Shown here one piece after another: positions 17,392-26,288 of a DNA stretch of 64,000 nucleotides. Where the stretch lies: the NCBI RefSeq assembly GCF_042667405.1, contig NZ_JBHVAL010000021.1:11505-75504 (forward strand), given 5' to 3'. The position numbers and the translations under genes are program-made. The notes beneath the pieces are model-generated. The model saw nothing but the letters and a program-made list of their open reading frames with translations. It made no database searches and was not told the DNA's origin. The stretch comes from Arthrobacter sp042667405. Lineage in GTDB: Bacteria; Actinomycetota; Actinomycetes; Actinomycetales; Micrococcaceae. Each line of letters opens with the position of its first letter. Position 1 is the stretch's first letter.

Positions 17392-19575
17392 ATGCCTGAA
17401 AACAACCGCTTGGGAACCAGTGTTTTTGATTTGCCGGAGCACCTGGAACGCAAAGCCGATTCGCAGCTGATCGACGCCGATGAGCGACAGTTCGATGCCG
17501 TCGCAGCCAGTCTCGAGGCAGCCATCGCTGAGCTGTCCACCCGGCTGGAGGCCACCCGCAAATTGCCCGGCGGCAGGGGACAGGCCGCCTTGGACCGTGA
17601 TCAGGAGATCCACAGGCTGACATCGCGGTTGAGGGCACTGCGCCGTTTCGGGGTGGATATGTGCCTGGGCCGCATGGTTGCTGAGGAGAACCCTGGGCCG
17701 GTGTACGTGGGCAGGTTGGGCCTCACGGATAGTCAGGGGAAGAGGCTCCTGATCGATTGGCGGTCACCGGCGGCCGAGCCCTTCTTCGGGGCAACACATG
17801 CCAATCCCATGGGATTGGTGAGCCGGCGCAGGTATCGCTGGACCCGCGGACGCGTGACGGACTACTGGGACGAAGTCTTTACCGCCGAAGGTATGGAGGG
17901 AAATGCCACGCTGGATGACCAGTCCGCGTTTATCGCCAGCCTGGGCAGCAGCCGCTCTCCACGTATGCGGGATGTCCTGGGAACCATCCAGGCCGATCAG
18001 GACAGGATCATTCGCGCCGGCTCGCGTGGGGCATTGGTGGTCGACGGCGGTCCCGGTACAGGTAAGACTGTGGTCGCCTTGCACCGCACGGCTTATCTTC
18101 TGTATTCGGATCCCCGGCTCAGCCACCGCAACAACCACAGGCGAAGCGACGTGCTGTTCGTTGGCCCGCACCAGCCCTATTTGGCGTATGTGGCCGATGT
18201 CCTTCCAAGCCTTGGCGAGGAAGGTGTTCAGACGTGTACTCTGCGGGACCTCGTCCCGGAAGGTGCCGCGGCCGCCGTCGAACGTGATGCTGAGGTGACC
18301 CGTCTCAAATCCTCGGTCGAGATGGTCAAAGCGGTGGAACGCGCCGTGAGGTTCTACGAAGAGCCGCCAACGGAGGGCATGGAGGTGGAGACGCCCTACG
18401 CCGACATCTGGCTGGGCAGCGACGATTGGGCGGAGGCCTTCGACGCCGCCGAGCCGGGAACGCCGCACAATGAAGCCCGGGACGATGTCTGGGATGCGTT
18501 GCTTGAAATCCTGGCCGACAAGCTGGGCGAGCACTATGTTCCGGAGACCATGCGGCGCAGGGCGTTGAGCCAGAGTGCGGAGCTGCAGTCGGCCTTCAAC
18601 AAGGCGTGGCCGCTGCTCGACTATGCGGCGCTGGTAGCCGACTTGTGGCGTGTGCCGGCCTACCTGCGGCTGTGCGCTCCACACCTGAAGCCGACGGAAA
18701 GGCACCTGCTTCGTCGCGAAAATCCGGAGGCGTGGACCACGGACGACCTTCCCTTGCTGGATGCTGCACGGCTCCGGCTCGGCGATCCGGAGGCATCCAA
18801 GCGCAGGCGCAGGCAGGCGGCAGTCCTTTCGGCGGAGCGTGAACTCATGGACCGGGTGGTGGATGACCTCATCGCAGCTGATGACTCCGAGAACCTGGAA
18901 ATGTACATGCTGCGCGGCGACGACATGAGGGAGAAGCTGACCGGCCAGGACGCCGTCGAATTACCGGATCCGGACGTTCTGGCCGGACCCTTCGCGCACG
19001 TTGTGGTGGACGAGGCCCAGGAACTGACGGACGCGCAGTGGCGGATGCTCCTGCTCCGGTGCCCGTCACGGAGTTTCACGGTGGTGGGGGACCGGGCGCA
19101 GGCCCGGCACGGTTTCACGGAATCGTGGGAAGAACGCCTCCGGCGCGTGGGCATGGACAACGTGTCGGTGGCGGGCCTCAGCATCAACTACCGCACGCCG
19201 GAAGAGGTGATGCTGGAGGCTGAGCCGGTGATCAGGGCCGCCCTCCCGGACGCCAATGTGCCCACGTCGGTCCGGAGCAGCGGGATTCCGGTGCTCCACG
19301 GTGCGGAGCGGGAGCTGGAAGCGATCCTGGAGAAGTGGGTGGATGGGCACAGCGAGGGGACGGCGTGCGTCATCAGCCAGCCGGCCCTGGAAGTGGGATC
19401 GGAGTGGGACCGGGTCAGTTGGCTCACCCCGGAGCTGGCAAAGGGCCTTGAATTCGATCTTGTGGTCCTTGTTGACCCTGACGATTTCGGCGCAGGGATC
19501 GAGGGCGCCGTGGACCGCTATGTCGCGATGACGCGCGCAACGCAGCAGCTCGCCATTCTCACGAGCGGGGCCTGA
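17392..19575 (+). CDS. helR: HelR/HelD-type RNA polymerase-associated motor ATPase
   Basis: The 727-residue UvrD-like superfamily 1 ATPase has an N-terminal coiled-coil arm (about residues 25-90), Walker A GGPGTGKT at 219-226, Walker B VVVDEAQEL near 538-546, and motif III VVGDRAQARHG. The C-terminal RecA-like half contains LAKGLEFDLVVLVDPDDF and YVAMTRATQQLAIL. HelD/HelR proteins bind RNA polymerase, free stalled complexes and, in the HelR branch, displace rifamycins. A GGGAG site precedes the ATG. The upstream RAE-like palindrome supports HelR over generic HelD. It is monocistronic. Confidence 0.87.
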   Translation: MPENNRLGTSVFDLPEHLERKADSQLIDADERQFDAVAASLEAAIAELSTRLEATRKLPGGRGQAALDRDQEIHRLTSRLRALRRFGVDMCLGRMVAEENPGPVYVGRLGLTDSQGKRLLIDWRSPAAEPFFGATHANPMGLVSRRRYRWTRGRVTDYWDEVFTAEGMEGNATLDDQSAFIASLGSSRSPRMRDVLGTIQADQDRIIRAGSRGALVVDGGPGTGKTVVALHRTAYLLYSDPRLSHRNNHRRSDVLFVGPHQPYLAYVADVLPSLGEEGVQTCTLRDLVPEGAAAAVERDAEVTRLKSSVEMVKAVERAVRFYEEPPTEGMEVETPYADIWLGSDDWAEAFDAAEPGTPHNEARDDVWDALLEILADKLGEHYVPETMRRRALSQSAELQSAFNKAWPLLDYAALVADLWRVPAYLRLCAPHLKPTERHLLRRENPEAWTTDDLPLLDAARLRLGDPEASKRRRRQAAVLSAERELMDRVVDDLIAADDSENLEMYMLRGDDMREKLTGQDAVELPDPDVLAGPFAHVVVDEAQELTDAQWRMLLLRCPSRSFTVVGDRAQARHGFTESWEERLRRVGMDNVSVAGLSINYRTPEEVMLEAEPVIRAALPDANVPTSVRSSGIPVLHGAERELEAILEKWVDGHSEGTACVISQPALEVGSEWDRVSWLTPELAKGLEFDLVVLVDPDDFGAGIEGAVDRYVAMTRATQQLAILTSGA

Positions 19576-19656
19576 GGGCACTATTCATGCGCCGTTAATC
19601 CTCCGCTGTGGCGCCGGTCCTAGTTCAGCGTCGGGGGTGTCTGGTCTACTGGAAAC

Positions 19657-20502
19657 ATGACTATTTTGACTGATACTCCAGTTGCTGGCATCGAGGACCA
19701 GCCCAATAAGAACAACAAGCTCATGATTGCCTTGGACGTCGATGGCACGTTGGTTGACCACGATGGCCACATGACCCCCGAGGTCCGCTCAGCCGCCCAG
19801 GCAGTGGTGGCCAAGGGACACGACGTCATGATCGCCACCGGACGTTCCCTTAACGCAACCTTGCCCATCATCGAAAAAATCGGCATGGAACGGGGGTACG
19901 CCGTGTGCTGCAACGGCGGCGTCACCCTCCGCCTGGACCCCGCCCTGGAGAAAGGGTACGAGATCATCCATAAGGCCACGTTCGATCCCGCTCCCGCGTT
20001 GAAGGCGCTCCGGGAACGGCTGCCCAACGCCAAGTACGCCCTGGAGGATGAGGACGGCAACTTCCTTTCCACGGAGCGCTTCCAGGATGCGAGCTTCGGC
20101 GTGGAATCCATCGGCGTCGATTTCCAGACCATGCTGGATTCCGTGGCGGTCCGCGTGGTGGTCTTCAGCAGCGAGAACACGTCGGATGAGTTCAACGAGG
20201 CCATCAGCCACATCGGGCTCTCCGGGGTGACCTACTCAGTGGGCTGGACGGCGTGGCTGGATATCGCTGCGGAGGGCGTCACCAAGGCCAGCGCCTTGGA
20301 GGCCCTCCGTCGGAAGCTCGGCACGGACCGGGCCAACACGGTGGCCGTGGGCGACGGGCGCAATGACATCGAGATGCTCACGTGGGCCGGCCGCGGCATC
20401 GCCATGGGCCAGGCACCCGATGAGGTGCTCGCCATTGCGGACGAAGTCACCGCGTCAGTGCTCGACGACGGCGCCGCCTTGGTGTTGCGCGGCCTGCTGT
20501 AG
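19657..20502 (+). CDS. HAD-IIB (Cof-type) hydrolase
   Basis: The 281-residue HAD-superfamily phosphatase has motif I IALDVDGTLVDHDG near residues 24-37, motif II MIATGRSL, a C2B-type cap, motif III Lys in the VTKASALEALRRKLG region and motif IV VAVGDGRNDIEML. Cof-type enzymes dephosphorylate sugar phosphates, flavin or pyridoxal phosphates. The substrate is not predictable. GGAAAC lies just before the ATG. It stands alone between helR and a reverse-strand accessory patch. Confidence 0.85.
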   Translation: MTILTDTPVAGIEDQPNKNNKLMIALDVDGTLVDHDGHMTPEVRSAAQAVVAKGHDVMIATGRSLNATLPIIEKIGMERGYAVCCNGGVTLRLDPALEKGYEIIHKATFDPAPALKALRERLPNAKYALEDEDGNFLSTERFQDASFGVESIGVDFQTMLDSVAVRVVVFSSENTSDEFNEAISHIGLSGVTYSVGWTAWLDIAAEGVTKASALEALRRKLGTDRANTVAVGDGRNDIEMLTWAGRGIAMGQAPDEVLAIADEVTASVLDDGAALVLRGLL

Positions 20503-20556
20503 GTGCGGGTCGGCTGGAGGTAGTCCGGGACGGCGGCCTGGGCGTCGCTGACATTG

Positions 20557-21753
20557 CTAAGTTTTTCTCGGTGGGTTGTAGATGCCTGGGGGAAGGTCTA
20601 GAGGTTCGCGGTTGCGGAGTATTTCAGGGATCACGGACGCGACGGCGAGGGGTGCCATTTGGCCGTCAGTGTAGGTTGCGGAGTATTCGGCCGGGATCCA
20701 CGGTAGGTTTTCGGGACCGAGAACGTCCGTGAGGGCATCGCGGTCCAGTGGCTCGTCGCTGAAGGCACGGAACAGCCCCCCGTTGTGCTCTTCGGCGCCT
20801 GGACCAAGGAAGTGACCAATGTCGGGTGCGAGCCGGGGCCCGGCCCATACCCACCAGAGCGGGTAGGGCTGGAAACCCACCCACTGTGGGGGGCGCATGT
20901 TGAAGATGGGCACGCGGCGCGTGTCTTGGTAGCGTTCAACTTCGGCCGAAGCATAAACCGCGCCAAGTTCGGTTGCCACGGCAAGGAAGAACCGGCGAAG
21001 TGCGCTCCTGAGCGTACTATCGGCGAGAGCATGACCGTCCACGACCAGGGTGATTCGGGTGAACGGGTTACCCGCGGAGAGCTGCGGGGCCGCGATCTTT
21101 CCGTAGGTGACCGGTGGCGGGTTCTTGTAATAGATGTCCCAGCCATTGGAATCGTCGTTGTAAAACTCATCGATGAAACCTTCTTCGCCGCTGGAATCGA
21201 ACCGGAACTGAAGGGGTTCGTACTTGCCGAAACGCACCGGGACTGCCTCGGGAAGTACCTCCCTGGCGATCCGCAGATAGCCCTGCAGGAAGTCTGTCGG
21301 GAGGTCCTCGTCGAGGATCAGCCAACTGATCCAAACGTCTCGTCGCTCCGGCTTCGGCTCCGTTCTTGCTGGTGCTTTTACTGTCCGAGGTTGGGGCCAC
21401 ACTTCCGAGGTTTGCTCGTCGAGGACTACGCCGTGGCAGGCTTTGGCCAGTTTCCGGGCGAAACGGACACCGTGCGGGATCTCAGACTCCTGGGTGCCTT
21501 CGACCAGGACCTGGAACATTGTCGTGGCCTCAGGTAGGACCGCGGTGACCTCCTCCGGGACGTCCTCAGCCTCGACAGAGAACGGCCCGTCAACGGTGAA
21601 GCTGTACCCCCGCTTCACACCGCGAAGCGCCACCACGCCGTCGTCCTTCGAAACGCTGGGATCGGCGTGCAACCCGCGGGTGTTGCCCACCAGCAACTGC
21701 ACCTGATCAATGGCAGGAGAGCCCGCGCAGTAGACCGTCAGATCGTAGGACAT
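20557..21753 (-). CDS. hypothetical protein, tandem paralogue 2
   Basis: The 398-residue soluble-looking protein begins MSYDLTVYCAGSPA and is closely similar over its whole length to the upstream neighbour at 21815-23017. Shared stretches include GYSFTVDGPFSVE, VRFARKLAKACHG, RMPPQWVGF-type segments, WWVWAGPRL and ILRNRE, ending LPPGIYNPPR. No signal peptide, membrane helix or known catalytic motif is visible. It is the second gene of a two-gene operon (61-nt gap). I do not recognise the family. Tandem duplication of a single-domain protein beside a broken fragment resembles immunity-protein loci, but that is inference. Confidence 0.8.
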   Translation of the reverse strand: MSYDLTVYCAGSPAIDQVQLLVGNTRGLHADPSVSKDDGVVALRGVKRGYSFTVDGPFSVEAEDVPEEVTAVLPEATTMFQVLVEGTQESEIPHGVRFARKLAKACHGVVLDEQTSEVWPQPRTVKAPARTEPKPERRDVWISWLILDEDLPTDFLQGYLRIAREVLPEAVPVRFGKYEPLQFRFDSSGEEGFIDEFYNDDSNGWDIYYKNPPPVTYGKIAAPQLSAGNPFTRITLVVDGHALADSTLRSALRRFFLAVATELGAVYASAEVERYQDTRRVPIFNMRPPQWVGFQPYPLWWVWAGPRLAPDIGHFLGPGAEEHNGGLFRAFSDEPLDRDALTDVLGPENLPWIPAEYSATYTDGQMAPLAVASVIPEILRNREPLDLPPGIYNPPRKT

Positions 21754-21814
21754 AGGCGACTCACTCTTTGGAAAGCCGGAGCGGTCCCCAGGTCTGCGGT
21801 CAAGCTCGCCGAAC

Positions 21815-23017
21815 TCAATGAATCCTCGGGGGGTTGTATATGCCCGGGGGAAGGTCTACTGGTTCGCGGTTGCGGAGTATCTCAGGGATGACGGTCGCGA
21901 CTGCGAGCGGGCCTACTTCGATGTAGCTGTCTGAATAGATTCCGGAATATTCGACGGGGATCCAGGGAAGGTTTTCGGGTCCGAGCTTCTCCGACAGTTG
22001 ATGTCGCCCGAGGGGCTCGTCGCTGTAAGTCCGAAACCGACCCCCGGCGTATTCTGTCGCTTCACGGCCAAGGAACGGCCCGATTTCGGGAAGGAGTCGA
22101 GGGCCGGTCCAGACCCACCACAGTGGGTAAGGCGGAAAACCAACCCATTGTGGTGGTGGCATATTTAAGTAGGGGACGCGGGGTATCTCCCGGCCCATCA
22201 CCACTTCACCGGAGGCATAGACGGCTCCAAGTTCACTTGCAACGGTAACGAAGAAGCGTCGAAGGGAAGCCCTCAGCTCATCATTGCTTAGTGCCCTGCT
22301 GTCCGCACACAGGGAGATTCGGGTGAAGGGGTTGCCCCAAGCAAGCTCGGGGCCCGTGACTGATACGTACGTCACAGGGGAGGGGTTTTTGTAACGGATC
22401 TCCCATTTGTTGGCTTCGCTGTCGTAGTACTCGTTGATAAACCCTTCTGGGCGAGCAGGGTCAAATGCCTGGTAAGGCTCATAATTGCCGAACATCACTG
22501 GAACGGCTTCCGGAAGGAGCTCTTCGGCTATCCGGAGGTAACGCTCGAGGAAGTCAGTGGGAAGGTCATCTTCAAGAAGATACCAATTCAACCAGACGTC
22601 GTTTACTCCTATTGTTTTTTTCGCCTCCACCGCCTGGACCTTTGCCACTTCGGGTTGGGGCCAGATCTCGGTGGTTTGTTCGTCGATGACTGCGCCGTGG
22701 CAGGCTTTGGCCAGCTTCCGCGCAAAGCGGACACCATGCGGAATCTCGGCTTCCTGGGTTCCCTCAACCAGGACCTGGAACACCGTGGCCGCATCGGGTA
22801 GGACCGCGGTGATCTCCTCCGGGAGGTCCTCGGACTCGACGGAGAACGGCCCGTCGACGGTGAAGCTGTAGCCCCGCTTCATACCGCGCAGGACGACCAC
22901 GCCGTCGTCCTTCGAAACGCTAGGATCGGCGTGCAAACCGCGGGTGTTGCCCACCAGCAACCGCACCTGATCGACCGTAGGGGATCCCGGACAGTAGACC
23001 GTGAGATCGTAGGACAT
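21815..23017 (-). CDS. hypothetical protein, tandem paralogue 1
   Basis: The 400-residue paralogue of the next gene is nearly identical in the first 125 residues and more divergent between about 125 and 200 (NDVWLNWYLLEDDLPTDFLERYLR against its counterpart). Similarity resumes with conserved Trp-rich PPQWVGFPPYPLWWVWTGPRLLPEIG. A GGAAGAG site precedes the ATG. No targeting signal or named domain is seen. Conserved termini with a variable middle suggest diversification after duplication. Confidence 0.8.
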   Translation of the reverse strand: MSYDLTVYCPGSPTVDQVRLLVGNTRGLHADPSVSKDDGVVVLRGMKRGYSFTVDGPFSVESEDLPEEITAVLPDAATVFQVLVEGTQEAEIPHGVRFARKLAKACHGAVIDEQTTEIWPQPEVAKVQAVEAKKTIGVNDVWLNWYLLEDDLPTDFLERYLRIAEELLPEAVPVMFGNYEPYQAFDPARPEGFINEYYDSEANKWEIRYKNPSPVTYVSVTGPELAWGNPFTRISLCADSRALSNDELRASLRRFFVTVASELGAVYASGEVVMGREIPRVPYLNMPPPQWVGFPPYPLWWVWTGPRLLPEIGPFLGREATEYAGGRFRTYSDEPLGRHQLSEKLGPENLPWIPVEYSGIYSDSYIEVGPLAVATVIPEILRNREPVDLPPGIYNPPRIH

Positions 23018-23066
23018 TGATTCTTCTCTTCCTTCGTTTGGGACGCTGCATTGGAGGGCCCGGCAG

Positions 23067-23240
23067 TTACTTCAAAGTGCGGGGGAGGTCTTCGAACCTA
23101 ATAAGTCCATCGCGTAGGAGGTCTTTGAGTTCTTGGCTGATTATGTCATCTGGTCCGAGCCTGCCCGTGCCTATGGTGTCGGCCCGAACGTAGACGATCA
23201 GCTGACCTTTAGGCTTAGCGGCGTCTGTGTGAGAAGCGTC
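23067..23240 (-). pseudogene. start-less 3' gene fragment
   Basis: The frame encodes about 58 residues ending GPDDIISQELKDLLRDGL then IRFEDLPRTLK before a stop, with coding-like composition, but no ATG, GTG or TTG occurs in frame between its stop and the perfect hairpin at 23241-23278. The frame continues upstream only through that hairpin and into the araC region. It sits 49 nt upstream of the tandem paralogues on the same strand. I read it as the surviving 3' end of a larger gene truncated by recombination. The family is not recognised. Confidence 0.5.
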
Positions 23241-23278
23241 AATTACGGCGGAACCCTTTTCGGGGTTCCGCCGTAATT
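23241..23278. terminator. perfect 16-bp hairpin at the boundary of the accessory patch
   Basis: AATTACGGCGGAACCC (23241-23256) and its exact complement at 23263-23278 flank a 6-nt TTTTCG loop. T-rich sequence follows only weakly on either strand (ATTCGTTTCC on plus). It may be a terminator protecting araC from the reverse operon, or a relic of the event that truncated the neighbouring fragment. Confidence 0.6.
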
Positions 23279-23323
23279 CGTTTCCTTGAACCGAGTTTCC
23301 CCACCGCTGCCTAGACTGGGGCT

Positions 23324-24163
23324 GTGTTCTACCAAGAGTGCCCCGCGCCGCCGGGTCTGCAGCCATTCGTCACCCAACTCTGGTTCGTGCGCGCGGAGCC
23401 GCAGGCCCGGTACGAGAAAATCCTTCCGGGCCCTGAAGCACACCTGATTCTGAACCTTTCGGACCCGTACCGGCTCATCAGTCCGGCCGGGCACGCACAG
23501 GAACCGCGGGCAACCGAAGTTTCCACGGGTTTCTACGCTGGCCTGCAGCGCAGTTACCTCATCAGCGAGAACCCGGAACAACTCTTCAACGTTGGTGCCC
23601 GCCTGACTCCCTACGGCCTTGCAGCGTTCACCAGCCAGCCGCCGTCGGACTTTCAGAACCGTGTGGTGGACGCCGAAAGTATCCTTCCGGGTTTTACGGA
23701 ACTGCGCTCGCGGCTCACGGATGCCGGACCGGGTCAGGCTTTCGAGGCTTTGACGGATTTCCTGCAGCAGAGGCTCAGGCCTGGTTACCAGGCGGACTCC
23801 CGGACCACAAGGGCAGTTGCGGCGCTTGCCCGGGAAGACGTTGAAATCAAGGTGCTTGCGGACGAACTGGGTATCAGTACGTCGACGCTCGAACGGGTCA
23901 TGATGCGGGACTGCGGGACCACTGCCAAGACATACTCGGACGTGTGCCGCTTCAACAGGATCGTGATCCAGGCAGCCGCGCTGCCCAAAGGTTCGGTGCC
24001 GGGCCGGGCGCTCCTGGAGCTGGCCGACTACTACGACCAACCACACCTGATCCGCGCTTTTCGCCGGTTCAGCGGCTTCACTCCCACTGAGTATCTCCGT
24101 GTACTGCAAAATTATGGGGCGGAATATGCCACTTTCGTCCCATTGGAGGAAGTAACCATTTAG
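23324..24163 (+). CDS. AraC-family transcriptional regulator
   Basis: The 279-residue regulator has an N-terminal sensor-like domain of the DUF6597 type (FYQECPAPPGLQPFVTQLWFVRAE) and a C-terminal AraC helix-turn-helix pair around residues 175-270: VEIKVLADELGISTSTLERVM, then LLELADYYDQPHLIRAFRRFSGFTPTEYLR. The start is GTG 23324, with TAGACT 6 nt upstream and no ribosome site, so a leaderless transcript is likely. The ligand and targets are unknown. It faces the DUF1761 gene, which may be one target. Confidence 0.83.
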   Translation: MFYQECPAPPGLQPFVTQLWFVRAEPQARYEKILPGPEAHLILNLSDPYRLISPAGHAQEPRATEVSTGFYAGLQRSYLISENPEQLFNVGARLTPYGLAAFTSQPPSDFQNRVVDAESILPGFTELRSRLTDAGPGQAFEALTDFLQQRLRPGYQADSRTTRAVAALAREDVEIKVLADELGISTSTLERVMMRDCGTTAKTYSDVCRFNRIVIQAAALPKGSVPGRALLELADYYDQPHLIRAFRRFSGFTPTEYLRVLQNYGAEYATFVPLEEVTI

Positions 24164-24178
24164 CCTGCGGCTTTTTTA
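24162..24178 (+). terminator. possible weak terminator after araC-type gene
   Basis: AGCC-TGC-GGCT forms a 4-bp stem followed by six T residues, directly at the araC stop codon. The stem is short, so function is uncertain. Confidence 0.35.
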
Positions 24179-24234
24179 CAAGACCGCCGTCCTGCCCCGG
24201 GGTACTGTCCACTCAGGAACTTGGAGAGGACAGA

Positions 24235-24630
24235 ATGGACATTCAGATTAGTTGGCTCGCAGTGCTTTTCGCTGCATTGGCAACGTTCGTGGTGGGTGGG
24301 CTGTGGTACTCGCTGCTCTTTGCCAAGCCCTGGCAGAGAGCCGCCGGAGTGAGCGATGAGCAGCTGAAGTCCGGCACGGCACGGGTGTTCGCAGGCTCGT
24401 TCATTCTGGCCGTGGTGATGGCAGTCTTCCTGGCAGCGTTTATCGGCTCAGGCGGACCCGCATTCGGGACCTTCGCAGGCCTTGCCGCGGGCGTGGGATG
24501 GGTGGCCACCGCGCTCGGGGTGAACTACCTGTTCGAACGCCGCAGCCTGGCTCTGTTCGCGATCAACGCGGGCTACAACGTGGTCACGTTCACGGCAATG
24601 GGCGCCATCATCGGCGCCATGCAAGGCTAA
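24235..24630 (+). CDS. DUF1761 family membrane protein
   Basis: The 131-residue protein is almost entirely hydrophobic, with four predicted TM helices: WLAVLFAALATFVVGGLWY at the start, FAGSFILAVVMAVFLAAFI, a Gly-rich third helix and NAGYNVVTFTAMGAIIGA at the end. It matches the DUF1761 pattern (PWQRAAGVSDEQL between helices 1 and 2). Function is unknown. GGAGAGGA precedes the ATG. Its stop is 3 nt from that of the convergent GAF-ANTAR gene. Confidence 0.83.
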   Translation: MDIQISWLAVLFAALATFVVGGLWYSLLFAKPWQRAAGVSDEQLKSGTARVFAGSFILAVVMAVFLAAFIGSGGPAFGTFAGLAAGVGWVATALGVNYLFERRSLALFAINAGYNVVTFTAMGAIIGAMQG

Positions 24631-24633
24631 GCC

Positions 24634-25374
24634 CTACTTAAAGTACGTCTGAATGTGCCCGCCGCCGGCCGACTCAACGATTGCCTGCGCCACCGCCCGG
24701 AGCTTGACGTTCCGGTTGCTGGAGGCCTTCTTGATCAGCTCGATGGCTTCTTCCTGCGTGCACCGGTTCTGGGCAATGATGATTCCGGTTGCCACGTCTA
24801 TGACTGTGCGCGACTCCATGGCGGCCCGGAGGTTGGCAGCCGTCTGCATATGTTCCGCGATGCGCACGGCAAGGCGAAGACCCTTGGAGGACTGCTCCAC
24901 ATAATCGTTGGCGCGTTGGACTGCTGCTTGGTCGAACGCGTTCGGGTGTTCTGAGTAGAGGTTGAGTCCGGCGGTTGCCGCGGAGTCTCTCAGGGGGAAA
25001 GGGACGGCCAGCACGGACCGTATTCCGTGCTTGGTGACCAGTTCGTTGTACTCCGGCCAAGTGTTGTCTTTGGCGAAATCCGGAATGTGGACCTGCGTTA
25101 TTTCGCGGCACGCACGAAGGCAAGGGCCGTCGTCGAAGTTGTACTGGAGTTCATCCAGCATCCGGGCGCGCTCGCCACTGCTGGCCACAGTGCCGGCGGA
25201 GCGGCGACGCATGAGGGTGATGCCGCAAAAAACCTCGTTGCCGGGCGTGCTGAACATGGCGGCGGAGTGCCTGGCCAGTTCCTCCAGGAACACCTCAACG
25301 TCGGGGGTGTCGAGCAACAAATCCTGGATGTCGGCCACCACTGTTGTCGGCCCGGCAGTATGCGGGTCTTCCAT
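24634..25374 (-). CDS. GAF-ANTAR RNA-binding regulator
   Basis: The 246-residue cytosolic protein has a GAF domain (about 20-165; DDGPCLRACREITQVHIPDF and RSVLAVPFPLRD) followed by a C-terminal ANTAR domain (about 180-240; LRAAMESRTVIDVATGIIIA then QNRCTQEEAIELIKKASSNR). ANTAR proteins bind paired hexaloop RNA stems in 5' leaders and prevent terminator formation. GAF would sense a small molecule. The start is 139 nt from a divergent sigma factor gene, suggesting shared stress regulation. Confidence 0.86.
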   Translation of the reverse strand: MEDPHTAGPTTVVADIQDLLLDTPDVEVFLEELARHSAAMFSTPGNEVFCGITLMRRRSAGTVASSGERARMLDELQYNFDDGPCLRACREITQVHIPDFAKDNTWPEYNELVTKHGIRSVLAVPFPLRDSAATAGLNLYSEHPNAFDQAAVQRANDYVEQSSKGLRLAVRIAEHMQTAANLRAAMESRTVIDVATGIIIAQNRCTQEEAIELIKKASSNRNVKLRAVAQAIVESAGGGHIQTYFK

Positions 25375-25513
25375 GAGGAACTCCGATCCATGGTTATGGC
25401 TTCTCTTCGAGACTAACTCCGAAGACCGTTGAAAGCTAATAGTAAGTGTGCTTCTCTTTTTAAGGAGTCTTGCCGTGGGCTCACCCTCACCAGCCGGTTA
25501 AGGATTGAAGCCC

Positions 25514-26287
25514 ATGCGTCAAACCCGGTCCCTCGCCATCCACTCCGCGCCCCCGTGCGCGCCGGAGGGCAGCATCAGACAAAGTTTCCAGGACAGCCTT
25601 GTCCTGGACCACCTCAACCTGGCCAAGTCGATTGCGGCCAGATATTCCGCCCACACCCACGACCTCGACGACGTCAGGCAAGTCGCGTACATGGGCCTCA
25701 TCAAAGCCTCCCGCGGCTATGACGAGTCTCGGGGTGTCAGCTTCCCGGCCTATGCCGCGCCAACCATCGCCGGGGAAGTCAAGCGCTATCTTCGTGATCA
25801 TTGCTGGGTGGTCCGGCCGCCCAGGACCATCCAGGACGTTCGACGCCAGGTACTGGCCCGGACGGAGGAACTGACCCAAACGCTGCAACGGACGCCCTCG
25901 GCGGAAGAGGTAGCGGAGGATTTGAGCCTGGAACCAGGGCAAGTCCGCGAAGCACTCATGGCAGGCACCAGCAAGCGCCCCGATTCCCTGGACGCCCCGG
26001 CGGGGGAAGGCCGTGACGGTCTGCAAGGCTCCTTGTCCGCCTTCGGCTGCCCGACGGACCGGCTTGAAGATGTGCTGGCCCTGCGGAACGCCATCCGTGG
26101 GCTGAGCCCCGAGGACCGGCACCTGCTGTACCGGCGCTACTACCGGGAAGAGACGCAGTCCACCATCGCCGAAGCGCTGGGCGTTTCCCAGATGCAGGTA
26201 TCGCGCAAGCTCTCCAAGATCCTGGTCTCCCTCCAGACACAATTGCTGGACGACGAAGCCCTTCAGCAGGACAGGGCGGTCCACTGA
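25514..26287 (+). CDS. sigma factor of the SigB/SigF/SigG group
   Basis: The 257-residue sigma-70 factor has regions 2, 3 and 4: LNLAKSIAARY near 30-45, the core-binding/-10 region DLDDVRQVAYMGLIKASRGYD and FPAYAAPTIAGEVKRYLRD, region 3 with TPSAEEVAEDLSLEPGQVREAL, and region 4 YREETQSTIAEALGVSQMQVSRKLSKIL. This is the stress/sporulation-type group. I chose ATG 25514 behind AAGGATTG over the in-frame TTG 25505. No anti-sigma gene is adjacent, so its control is not visible here. Confidence 0.85.
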   Translation: MRQTRSLAIHSAPPCAPEGSIRQSFQDSLVLDHLNLAKSIAARYSAHTHDLDDVRQVAYMGLIKASRGYDESRGVSFPAYAAPTIAGEVKRYLRDHCWVVRPPRTIQDVRRQVLARTEELTQTLQRTPSAEEVAEDLSLEPGQVREALMAGTSKRPDSLDAPAGEGRDGLQGSLSAFGCPTDRLEDVLALRNAIRGLSPEDRHLLYRRYYREETQSTIAEALGVSQMQVSRKLSKILVSLQTQLLDDEALQQDRAVH

Positions 26288-26288
26288 G

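Noticed and set aside
23067..23366. Intact 99-residue reverse-strand gene
   Set aside because: The frame's only start lies inside the divergent araC gene and it reads through a perfect hairpin. Only the last part looks coding, so it is called a fragment.
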